Shown in pieces: positions 32,441 through 43,800 of a DNA stretch of 64,000 bases. The notes under the pieces are model-generated. The model ran no database searches. It had not been told where the DNA came from and saw nothing but the letters and a program-made list of their open reading frames with translations. The stretch lies in assembly GCA_947561585.1 (NCBI GenBank), contig CANNZV010002349.1, positions 64,987-128,986 of the forward strand. The letters are read 5' to 3'. Source of the DNA: Caprella mutica (Eukaryota > Arthropoda > Malacostraca > Amphipoda > Caprellidae). Position 1 is the stretch's first letter; the number at the start of each line of letters is the position of its first letter. Both the position numbers and the translations under genes were made by a program.

Positions 32441-32741
32441 ATTGACGGGTCCACTTGCTCATCGTCAATAGCCCATCAAGTAGGTACTTGATGGCTCTTG
32501 CCTACGACTGTTTGTTTGCAATTTGAAGCGATTGACGCTACACTGTAACACTGATTCTGTACACATACTATCCACCAAATGTTATTAATTCTTGATCAAT
32601 ATCTTATCATCAAATTATCTAATATGTTGATAGATTGGATATCGAATATCTAACCATATTCATGTAATACAATAAAACATTGATGGATATTCAGTCTTCA
32701 GTTAGAGTACAAACATCAATTGGAATATATCCATGTAATAA

Positions 32742-32940
32742 TAATTTGGGTTGAGACAATATTCGTTTAAAATCATAGATCCTGAAAATATTATAGATGG
32801 ATTGAATTAAAGATCATTTGATCGTTCTAAGCCAGCGGTATATAGTATTCGATACCATTTCATTTCGTTTCGTCTTTGATATTCTTAAAATCTATGATTT
32901 TAAATGCATATTGTCACAACTCTAATTTGGATTCAATTGC
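32742..32940 (+). mobile_element. hAT MITE family A, copy 3, with perfect 8-bp TSD
   Basis: TAATTTGG at 32742-32749 and 32933-32940 flanks ~183 bp beginning GTTGAGACAATATTCG and ending GCATATTGTCACAACTC. The middle (CGATACCATTTCATTTCG) matches copies 1 and 2. Confidence 0.85.
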
Positions 32941-34920
32941 CGATAAAATAATAGGGTGAAATGAATTGACCAATTTAAATTAATGCCCTTTATTTCCAAG
33001 TAAGGGTTTCACACATAAATAGCATATATAGGTACATGATTATATTTCACATTGTCCTAATAGTAAGTACTATATTTACATACACACATACACACGGCTG
33101 TACAACATTACTGAATGAACATACACACTCTCATAGTGAAATCATATACTTTTTCACCAGTGTGTCATCCGTCTGTCTTTACAAATTGACTAGTTGTATC
33201 CAAGTTAAAAATTGACGCAGTTGATTTCAACGAACCAAAATAGGCCAATTGTAAGTGAACGAATTCATTTTGTTTTCATTGTTTTTTTTTGGAAAAATAT
33301 TTTGTTTGAAAAAAAAATTCTGAAAAAATATTGATTTTAAAAAGAAAGAACAAGAATTCGTAAGTTTCTGGAAGGCCTACGAGAATTCAGCGATTTCACT
33401 GCGCCTATTTTTAACTGGTTTGTTACTGGAAGATAAGAATATATTGGGATTAAATCTATTTGATTGTTCACAAAATCAATATAAAAATACAGTAAGAAAA
33501 ACGTTAGAAATAAAAATCTCAACTTAGATCAGTTGGCTCAAAGATTATTATGGGCCCACTATATCCTTTCTCTAGTTTTCGGATTCACAGGAAGTTGAAC
33601 CGTTATTTTTTGTACTCAATAATCAGTGTAAAAGCTCTCATAATTAGCACTGGCTATCGTTCAAGAGAATAAAAGAAAGTTTTTCGAGTTACGTAAAAAG
33701 CATTGAAGTCAAAAGAAAAAATCACAAAAGACTGACTGAAGATCAAAGCTCTGGTGATGGGGAGAGGGGCTTGGGACGAGAAGGGCTGGGAGGGAGAGTG
33801 GCTTGGGGTGAGAATGGTCAATCTAATGAGTAATCAATTAATCTTTGATTGTATGGTGTTCCATATATGGCACATTATGAAACTATAACTAAACGATATG
33901 ATGAATTTAAATTTACAGTTCTACAAAAAAAAACATTTAAATGCAATACATTTTTTTTAAATTGATGATATGAGTTGATATTGAATATACAGAATTATAA
34001 TTTTTTCATAGATTTATATTTAATGGATGTATATTAAATCAAATATGAACCTTTTTTTAAATTAAACCTATCAAGAGTGGTTAAACCAACCGTGTAGTGT
34101 TAGATGTTAACCGTGTGTATAAAATTGTAAAACAAAGTGATGAAAAATATGCCTATATTTTTATTTTGTTTGATGAGCTTTCGTTTATAAATCTTTAGTT
34201 ATTATTTTTGTTAACAATCATGACAACTTATTTTGGAAATGTAGCATGTATTAAATTGATGAACAGACAAAAGAGTATATGGGAGAATGTACAAAATGCT
34301 ATTCATTATTTCATATTAAATTTTCCAATGTGGGTTATTTTGTTGTTAAAAGTTGGTTTTATGCACAGTCAACGAAAAAAATCATCGAAATAAAAATTTC
34401 TGCTGATTTTATTAATTTCACAGTTCAAACTAAGAAAATTGTATTAAATGTCGTATATATATTTATGTATGTAGAGGACAAATTTAATGAATCAATGACT
34501 AAATTAGAAATTTCGTAATAATAATATGGTTTATTAATCTTTAATAAATATAGATTTCACAGTGACTCTTTTGTCTCACAGTATGTTTTAATGCTGTTTA
34601 TTCCTTCAGTAAAAATGTTATTAAGTCTACTTTCAATGTTTTTTTGTTATTAATGTATTTTTGTCCTGATCGGTTTTTAACATGTGTTTTTTTAATGACA
34701 ATAAATTAATAAGCGATATAAGTTTTAAGCTTCGAGACACATTATTTTAATTAGAAAATTAGAAAACTCTTGTTAGTAATTGAAAAATATTTCATTTTTG
34801 AACACAAAAAATTGAAAAAAGGATATAATCATTATTATTCAACTTGTCTATTTTCTCATATATTGAAAAATATTGTATTTGTAAACAAAATAATAATTAT
34901 TTAAATTTTATACACTATTT
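32941..34920. other. No gene seen apart from a G-rich tract
   Basis: AT-rich. Overlapping short frames at 34208-34518 are lysine-, asparagine- and isoleucine-rich with no family signature. Confidence 0.45.
33759..33808 (+). other. G-quadruplex-capable tract
   Basis: Seven G3-4 runs in 50 bases separated by 1-10 bases (GGGGAGAGGGGCTTGGG then GAGAAGGGCTGGGAGGG). It satisfies the usual G3+N1-7 rule in an otherwise very AT-rich region. Confidence 0.6.
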
Positions 34921-34924
34921 GCTT

Positions 34925-34977
34925 ATATGATCGACAATATGGACACGTCCGATAACTAGGGACTTACCCTAGAAAAC
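34925..34977 (-). mobile_element. Solo TIR end of the TA-flanked family
   Basis: Read on the minus strand: GGGTAAGTCCCTAGTTATCG, GACGTGTCCATATTGTCG, ATCATATAAG, with TA outside. No matching partner end was found to its left. Confidence 0.55.
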
Positions 34978-35136
34978 CAATTCACATCCATCATAATGTT
35001 AGATCGCTAGAGATTTCAAGTAAGGGATTTCAGCCGTCACAAGTTTACGTCTCGAATGAAAATGTACAGTAATTTATGGCGTACTGTTTACATTACTGGA
35101 GTATCTGAGTAATACATTGAAATCTACCCTAGGGTT

Positions 35137-35279
35137 AGTTCCGACTTATTGACCAGTTTCACATTTTCGATCATGTAAAAAAAATATATATACTAATTAA
35201 AATAATGAGTTAAAATATTTAATTTGATATTTTTTCTTTTGAAAAATTTGAAACTGCTCGATAACTCGGAACATACCCG
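35137..35279. mobile_element. ~140-bp MITE of the TA-flanked TIR family
   Basis: The left end GGGTTAGTTCCGACTTATTG is answered by the right end, in complement, GGGTATGTTCCGAGTTATCG. Both continue into CAGTTTCA. TA precedes the left end; the right flank reads GA. Confidence 0.7.
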
Positions 35280-35519
35280 AGTTAATTTTTTGAAGTGTTT
35301 CCTGAAAAAACATAAAAAAAATTGTAATTACTTGTAAAGTATTTTTAGATAAAATACACAAAATATGCATTTTACTCCAAATGATCTTGTATGTAAGTGC
35401 AGTGTTTTGTGTCTATTGACTAAATTCAAAGCACATGTGCATAATAATTTAGTCATTTACCAAAATGTATAACGAAGATGTATTTATTTAATGCATATAG
35501 ATAGAAAATTATAGTGAGG

Positions 35520-35605
35520 CCATAAAAAATTAAATTCCCTTCTTAATCTTCTATATTCCCACTATAACTTTTCGTTTTCAGTCTTTCAGATCATTATCGG
35601 CCATA
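35520..35605. mobile_element. GGTTATGGTGGGG-type short palindromic element
   Basis: Contains CTTAATCTTCTATATTCCC followed by ACTATAACTT, the shared right end of the short MITE family, next to GAGGCCATAAAAAATTAAA as a decayed left end. Confidence 0.5.
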
Positions 35606-36107
35606 ATATAAACTTCAAAAATATATTTTCTGTAAAATTTCCATCACGAGATCTCCCTCCCTCGCAAATATAGGAGTGAAAGTAAGAGGAAATTTCTCTG
35701 GGCTTTCGTGCACCCAATTCGAATTTATGGGAGTGTGATGGTTATTCGAAAACAGATCGTTACGGGGATATCTTTGCTTGTTATGGGGCTTTGCAAAGCT
35801 GCTGGAGGTCATACAGCGGCAATGAGTATTGCTAGTGTAAAGCAATTCAGAGCTGAAGAAACAACGCTCAGTTTTGATTGTTCGAATTTCAGGTCAATAG
35901 AGTAGGAATTCAAGTCAGAGTGACTCGAATTGCTAGTCAGAATATCAATAAATTTTGTTATTAATGGACTATTTATGAATTTTCATACTCATGAATTTTT
36001 CTGAACGTGTCTTTTTAAACGTATATTAATAAAAAAACCAAAGTGTGTCTCGAATTAATTACCAAATGAGTCATAAAAACACATTTTTCTTTAAGTTCAC
36101 ATGTTAC

Positions 36108-36176
36108 ACATGAAGTCACATGTTACACATAAAGTCACATGCTACACACAAAGTCACATTCTACAGTCTACATGTT
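36108..36176. repeat. 21-bp repeat (ACACATGAAGTCACATGTT type)
   Basis: Three to four copies of AAGTCACATGYTACACAY. Confidence 0.8.
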
Positions 36177-36317
36177 ACCTCGGTGAGTGTGAAGCTGAGT
36201 GTTTGGTGAGTGACTTAGTGCCTCATTCTGAGGATAGCTTAAAGGGAATGAGGCACCATTAACTGAAGCAAAACATCAGCGACTGTCTTACTTAGTTAAC
36301 AAGAAATTCAACATCGG

Positions 36318-36550
36318 AAAGTGATGTTCAGTGAGTCAAGGGATGTTTAGTGTGTCAAGAGATGTTTAGTGAGTCAAGAGATGTTCAGTGAGTCAAGAGA
36401 TGTTCAGTGAGTCAAGAGATGTTCAGTGAGTCAAGAGGTGTTCAGTGAGTCAAGAGACGTTTAGTGAATCAAGAGATGTTAAATGAGTCAAGATATGTTT
36501 GATGAGTCAAGAGATGTTCAGTGAGTCAAGAGATGTTCAGTGAGTCAAGT
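36318..36550. repeat. 19-bp minisatellite carrying TGAGTCA in each unit
   Basis: About 12 copies of GTTCAGTGAGTCAAGAGAT. Nearly every unit has TGAGTCA, the AP-1 consensus. It ends ~450 bp beyond the stop codon of the Sidestep-family gene. Confidence 0.92.
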
Positions 36551-36786
36551 GTATTAAGTTTATAAATGATGTTTTGTAATTGATTCTGTAACTTGGTAAA
36601 AAGACTGTTAATTCAAATAAATTATAGCCCATATTTTCTTAGGTAACTGCTAAGTTATAATTCTCATTAAAGGTTCAATATTTGTTTAATATATTTAATT
36701 ACATATTTTAATGGTATATATAGCTTCTATTATTGAGGTACATATTTTTGGTGTTTTAACAGCTAGTTAAGAAATACTGTCACAGG

Positions 36787-36792
36787 TTTAAT
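36787..36792 (-). terminator. Candidate poly(A) signal of the Sidestep-family gene
   Basis: ATTAAA on the minus strand ~205 bases past the stop codon. It is a common variant signal and its use is inferred. Confidence 0.3.
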
Positions 36793-36996
36793 ATCATAAA
36801 ATCAAACAATTCCTAAATTTCTATTTTAAGAGGTGAATGTTGATAAATTGATATGCTGCACATTATCACAAAATGACGAAAATGTGAACTATAGAACTTG
36901 GTAGATGAAAAACACATAAAATGATTTGCGACTAGAGAGAACCTAAGTATACCTGAGCGAAAATACGAAAATAAATACATTTGAGAGGTTATTACG

Positions 36997-37803
36997 TCAG
37001 ACCTCACTCTCCTTCTGATTGGCTAGTAAAGGAGAGAAGGCGGAGCTTAACTCCCTCTTCTTTGTGGTTACAGGCCTGATTACACTGGATCTAGAAGAGT
37101 GGTCGTCGGACTTGCGTTTGGTGGCGTAGAACGGTTTTTTGGAATTCTCGTAGGGAAGAGTATTGTAGATGAGCTTCTGCCGCTCCTCCGTTATTAAAGG
37201 AAGTGGGGAGGAGACGTTGGAGCCAGGCCTGTCCAAAAGTCCTAGAGGATCCCTATGGGACCGTCTAAAAGAGGCAGAACTGTCAGAACACTCGGATAGC
37301 GTGTCACTGTAACCAGATGTTTCATTTCGGTCACTGCTGAGACTGGACTTTGGCACATGGTAGAGAACCGTTCCCACAGGAGATGTCGGAATAGAGATTG
37401 GTACGTTGTACGCATCGGGTGGGTACGGGAGACTGTCATAATAATCCTTGGGGTTGGTTCTCTTCGCACCGAAGGCTGGGTTCACCGCGGAAGATGTGTA
37501 GATGATTTGGGGCCTGTAGGACACTATGGGAGTGGGTGAAGACCGCTGACTGGATTTGCTGTCGTTATTTGTTGGGGCGGGAGAGTATGAGGTGTACGAT
37601 TCGGATTCAGTCGGAGACTGCGTTTCAGAAGAAGCTAGATAGGAAGGACGAGGTAGGATATGGTGGTGGGGAGATCCAACATTTTCAGGAGATATGAGGT
37701 AGGCATGGTGGATATCCGGACTGCCGGGTGACGAAACTGCTATAGGGTGGGGATGGATTTGGTAAATTATTTCAGGATAAGGTAGGGCTCCCGAAACAGG
37801 AAT
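36997..37803 (-). CDS. Sidestep-family exon 11: cytoplasmic tail and stop
   Basis: 807 nt, phase 0, residues 726-993. Ser/Pro/Tyr/His-rich (SPTPIVSYRPQIIYTSSAV, PKDYYDSLPYPPDAYN, SGYSDTLSECSDSSAS), likely disordered, with many possible Tyr and Ser phosphorylation sites. Ends ANQKESEV and TGA. Confidence 0.93.
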   Translation of the reverse strand: MPVSGALPYPEIIYQIHPHPIAVSSPGSPDIHHAYLISPENVGSPHHHILPRPSYLASSETQSPTESESYTSYSPAPTNNDSKSSQRSSPTPIVSYRPQIIYTSSAVNPAFGAKRTNPKDYYDSLPYPPDAYNVPISIPTSPVGTVLYHVPKSSLSSDRNETSGYSDTLSECSDSSASFRRSHRDPLGLLDRPGSNVSSPLPLITEERQKLIYNTLPYENSKKPFYATKRKSDDHSSRSSVIRPVTTKKRELSSAFSPLLANQKESEV

Positions 37804-40800
37804 CTGTAAGGAGAGATAAAGAGTGTTAAATATTTTTTCCCTTTAATAATATAAATCTGTTTTTAACGATTGGAATCATTTAACTCATCTACACACAAGT
37901 ACTCACCATGTTCTGAGGCGAATATGTCCGACGACTGCTATTGTCATCCGTGTCTTTGAATCCTCCTTCAATGGGAGTTGTGACTAGTCTCGAGCCGTCG
38001 TCAGAAGCTGGGGAAAGCGATAATATTTTCGAGATGAAAATGAAGAATATTTTCTTAAAAACTAATGAAACAAAAAATAGTCACAATGCTATCAAATTTG
38101 AATCCTTTCAATTGGAGGTAAATTTGAAAACAATTTTCTTATTTGGGTGATTTAGAAAAGAAAAATCATGATTTACATAAGTGTTCTTACGAAATTATTT
38201 AAACCGAAACGAGTATTTCTAATTTCAAAATTTTAATAAAATACCCAAAACCACAAGGTTTAGCTTTTAAATAATCCAAAAGATTATAAATAATTATTTA
38301 GAAAAATCTGTTACGCACAGGTATTTCACGGTAAACTTGACACGTAAGTATATCAACTATAAATTTGATATAGTCCTGTGTTTCAATAGTTTGAGAGTTT
38401 TTCAGTGCGATGAACTTTACTGTCTGAGAATTCCAGCATGATGCACTTAAAATAACTCTACGGAAATCACTCCCAATATTTTAACAAAGAATAACTAGAG
38501 AGTCTGCATAGCACTGAAACCTTTTCAATCTTTATTGAAACAGATTATAAAATTTCTATTTAATGCACATTAAGTGTCACATTTTTGAACAAAATATATT
38601 TGAAAACAGTTAAACACCTGAGTGTCTCAGATTTGAACAGAAGGTTGAACAGATTAAGTATTTTCCATTAGAAACTGTATACAAAGTCAGCAGATTTAGT
38701 ACGAGAATCTCAGCTTAAGTAGGTATTAGACGTATGTTACACCTCAGGGAAATATCAAACCATCTTAGACATCAATAACATTTAAATGCGCTCAAACTCA
38801 TGAATAATGATGAGACAAGAGAATAAATTCGATTGGCTAGACGTGTAAGCAATTAGAAAATGAAATAAGATGTGGGTTTATAAAGCAAGACATTTTATGC
38901 TTTCACGTGATTATTATCACAAACAACATTATTATAGAACGATTTCATTTTCTATTCGAAGATATGTTATATGTTAATTTCATTTAATTTTCATTTAATA
39001 TATTTGTTTTATACCATTTTTTGAAAAAAACATGTATATTTTTTTCTCGGACAAACTGTTTTTCACAAAAAATAGTTTTTTGAAAGATGGATGCTATTTT
39101 TTTAGAATCTATGTTTCTTCATAAATCTGTTTGGTCAATTTTGATTGAAACATTGGTTTTCGTTCTTCTATTTCAGAACACAAAATCTAACAAATCACTC
39201 TAGCCAAATGAATTCCAGAGGAACCAGCTGATTAGGTATTAGCAGTCCTCTGTGTATTGATTGCTTCGAACATAACAAGACTTCATCCAAAATTTTGTTA
39301 AAAATGCTGCCAAAAAAATTGTACTATAAGTATTATTATGGTCAGCAAACTAAATATTCTCTTCTCATTCTTAAATTATCATAAAATTGGTAAACATAGT
39401 GAAAATAAGACTGTATTTTAACTATGAGAGAACTAAAGATAAGGTTGAATAATTTTTTACTCACTCTCAGGTCGACATGGTATAACATCAGGATCTTCAT
39501 CTTTGTTCTCTCCCGTCGCAACTGTGACGTGGACCTTGCTAGGATGTCTACCTTTATCTTTCTTCAGTCTCACTCTAAGTAGAACCACTATGATCATCAG
39601 AACCAAGAACCCGACAATCCCGACCACAGCTCCCATGATCTGCGTCACAGGCAACCCTCTTACTTCCTGATCAATGGGTTGATGGCGTACCTGCGCGATA
39701 TGGCGCTCTGTGAAATCTTTATCAGTGTACCCTCTCAAAATCTGTTTGGGAGAAGTGCCTTTGTTGTTCGTAGCGTACACCTCCACGATGAAGTTAGTGT
39801 CGGCCTCGAGTCCAACCAACTGGAAGTACGGAACGTCTAATTCAGTAATGTTCAACAACAGTTGCTTGGTGTTCCGGTCTCTGACCTCAGCGATGAAGAG
39901 CTGTTTCAGACCACCGCCGTAACCAGCTTCACAGCGGATGGATAAGGTTTCGTTAGGGTGGTTTCGAATTGTGCAGTTTTCGAGGTTATCAGGGGCTTCA
40001 GCTGCAACTATTCTGAAGACGCATGGTTCTGTTTGTAGCCCAAATGAGTTAACACCCCAACAGAGCAATGTCCCGTAGTCCAATTCGTTCTTGATGGTAT
40101 ACTCTAAGCTTGAGGTGAAACCGTCATGTGGAACCCGCTTTTTAGCCAGGTTCACCATGTCCCCACTACTATTGAATCTCCAGTTGAAGTGAGATACGGG
40201 AGGTACTGCATCTAAAGTGCACGGCACCAGTATGGTCTCATCCCGGGCAGCACCGAAAACTTTAGGCTGCCCCGGTGCACAAGTTGGTGGATCTGAAAAT
40301 AGGATATAACGCTTCTTAGAAGAGGAGCTAAACTTTTTTTCCTAAATCCCAATCGTTCTACAGACTCGAAATGACGAAACTCTGGACTACTCTAATATAA
40401 ATTTAGACATCGATTGAACAAGTTAGATCGTATCAGTCGAAGGCATCGAAGAAATGAACTTTTGTAGCAACTTTAAAAAGAGATCCAATGGGTGTCTGTC
40501 ATTTTATTGAGATGTACATTGGACATTCTATTTCATGCGTATAAAAACGTCGATAAAATGAACAGCGTTAAAGTTTTTTCTTCCTCCTCAATGGAGATTG
40601 ACAAATGAATTGATGAACAACTTCGAGTGGAACTTAAAACTTACTTGATATGAAAGAATGCATGAGTTCAGAATCAATAATAATTGACTATTCATTGTTT
40701 CTTCTAATGAAATTAAAATGAAAAATGTTCTTTTTTTTTCAATTATTGATTAATTAGTAATAGTCAATATATATCAATGCATATGTAAGTACATTAGTAT

Positions 40801-43800
40801 TTACATATGTACCTATTCTTCTTACTAAATAAAATGACAAAAAGTAATAATTTTCAAAAAAAATTTTTACTCACACTGGACTATAAGTTGCAGATCATTG
40901 CTGCGTGCATCCCCTTCTGTATTGTACGCAGTGCAGGAGTAAGAACCTGCCTGCGTTCTCCTAACCTTCTGTAGTGCCATTGATTGGCTACTTACAATGA
41001 CGCCACCGGTAGCGTTATAAATCAGCGGTTTACCCTGGGGGGGGTAAAATACGGGTTAGTTGTGGTTGATCGTCAAATTGTGAAAAGGTACAATATTTGA
41101 AAAATATGAAAAATTGTTACCTATACACTATGTACAGGTATGTGGTTAAAATAAGTTCTGAGTTGTCGACCAGTTCCACATATTCGACCATATAAGAAAA
41201 AGAATAAAATTAACTTTTAATTCGTTATTTATTATTCATCTGATGCTTGTTTCTTAAAACATTGAAAAATTGGAATCGTTTTATAACGCGAAACTTGCCA
41301 TAATTGATCATTTAATTGTCAATGAGTTAATAATAAACTAGCGAATATATGTCCAAATGATAAAATTGTTTTTAAATCGAATTGTTTTAAATGGATAATG
41401 GATATTTAATGAAAAAGATGAAAATTATTACAATCATATTCTTTTCAAGCCCGTATATAAGAAATACTTTTCGGGAATAAATCTAGTTCAAGGAAATTGG
41501 ATGCTAGATTTTGATCATTCTTACGTTGTGGAACCAGTCTATTCTGAACACAGGTGGGTTGGACCTGATGGCACATTCGAAGTAAATATCTCTTCCTTCT
41601 TTTATATTGTCTGCATTGAGGGGTGAACCGAGTCCGAGGACAACTTCTGGAGCATCTGAGGGTAGGAAATGAGTAAAATGAGTTTACCCTTTAAAAGGGG
41701 ATGAATTAAAAAAATGGTAATCCTTAAACGACGGATGCGAACAAATTAGCTGTTAACCTATTTTCATGCATTTGAATAATACTAATAAGTAATACATGGT
41801 AATGTGTGAATTTTCATCAGCGAATACCTCAATTTCTAGTGGAATATTATTTGTATAGACTGTAAATAGATATTGTATGAATGTTCTTCACCGTAAAAGT
41901 TCATCCCTAGTGGAATATTATTTGTATAGACTGTAAATAGATATTGTATGAATGCAGTTCTTCACCGTAAGAGTTCATCCCTAGTGGAATATTATTTGTA
42001 TAGACTGTAAATATATATTTCATAAATGTTCTCTACTGTAAGAGTTCATCCCTTGTGGAATATTATTTGTAAATTGAGATAGTATTTCTTACTCCTTATT
42101 CTATAGTACCAAGTAATACTCACAGTAAATTTCTAGCTGCCAAGTATCTTCGATGGGGCGATGGTTGATAACAGGAGACTTTGCCATACATGTAAGACTC
42201 ACAGTGTTGAGTCGGGCTTCTGCGTTGATTCGTACAGTGGACAGGGAGACGTTCATGGAATTGCTTGACTGTGGAACAAACAAAATAATACATTAAATTA
42301 TTGTATTTTGAAGATAAATTTGATGTAATTTAAGGATTTATTCGAGCGATTGAATAGGCTGTTCTTAAATGTATTCTTTCTTATTTTTTTTTGTCCTAGA
42401 AGCAACCTAGGTAGCAATGTTTCTTGGGCCAATATTGGGACAACATTTGCCCGAAATCTTGTATTTGATGAGAGTATTCCTCCCGGTACTCGTATATCTA
42501 AATTATGGTAGCAGTTTGAATAAATCTTTACTTTAAATTATAATTATTTAATTTAGTGTAAGAAATCGTTACAGTAGGTTCGTAATTTTTTTATTGTGAA
42601 TGTCTCTTTCATGCAAATACGCACACTGGTGTTGCAGTTATATGGAAGGCCAACCATATGCCTGCGTATATCGCTTGTCAATTTTATCCTGGTCTCGTAT
42701 CCCATTTTTTAAAGAAATATGAAAGGTAGTCGAGTAATTTTAATGTGTGTTTAAAATTATAATTAATTATATATTTTAGTCGTTCTTCAAATCTCAATAG
42801 ACAATAATAATTTCCAGAATATATGTAAATATTAATATATATATATTAAAAACTACATACGGTATAGCTCTTATAGTGCTCTATGATATACAGGGATATA
42901 TAAAAAAAAAACTCCGGGTTTTTGGATGATATTTTCCAAACTATAAGATACCATCCGTTAAGATACCATTGGAAGATATTCGTAGTACACAAAGGTTTAT
43001 AATTCAATATGTAGTCGGAGTTGTTTGATTTGCTGATTGTACATTTTAGGCTTAAGTTTGAATGTTCTCTTGTTTTATTTTTTTCTTTAAAAAATTTTCT
43101 TTAAAAATTTAAGAGCCACAATTTAATATTACGTTTCAATTAAAGGAAAGATAACCTTTTTATCTATTAAGTTACGAATCGATTTCAATTTGAGACAACG
43201 AATAGAGAAACTCCTTAATTTCAATAAATTTAGTCAAAAATCCTGTCCTGCACGAATTATTTTACCAAAATAGAAGAATATTCCATTTAAACAATAAAAA
43301 ATATGCACCTAAAAGTATAATTTATGCCGCTAACAAGTTCACAATTATTTTATTCATTAATTAGTGTTAGTCTCCATATGTCTTTTGATGTAGCCCTCAT
43401 TCCTCCTGGAGCAAAATTCTGATCGTGTTCCCCCTTACAGTCCTATAATGATAATCAATTATCATTTCTTAGCTCTTCAAATTCTGTAATTAGTTCGTCT
43501 CTCACTTGCAAAGAGTTCTTGTAAATAAATACCTTATTCTTTATGTAGCCCCCAAAGAATTAGTCTAATTGGGTTACATATTAATGAGTTCTAGGATCCA
43601 CTCAGTACCATGTACAAAATAAATTGAAGAAAAAAATAATTGACCACTTCAATGAGGTAATCACAAACGATAGTGCGACGATGGGCAGGAGCTCTATTTT
43701 CATAGTTTTTTTTTAACTGTAATATTTTCATATTCACAGACTTTTAAACAGGTCACATAAATTCACAGATTTTACAAGTACATATACTACAGACTGTTTT

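Noticed and set aside
34208..34518. Two overlapping Lys/Asn/Ile-rich frames
   Set aside because: Typical of random AT-rich DNA. No splice or domain support.
37242..37539. Extra frames on both strands over the last receptor exon
   Set aside because: Shadows of the true reading frame, which is set by exon phase and continues the Sidestep protein.
39710..39922. 70-codon plus-strand frame
   Set aside because: Antisense shadow of the fibronectin III region of the receptor.
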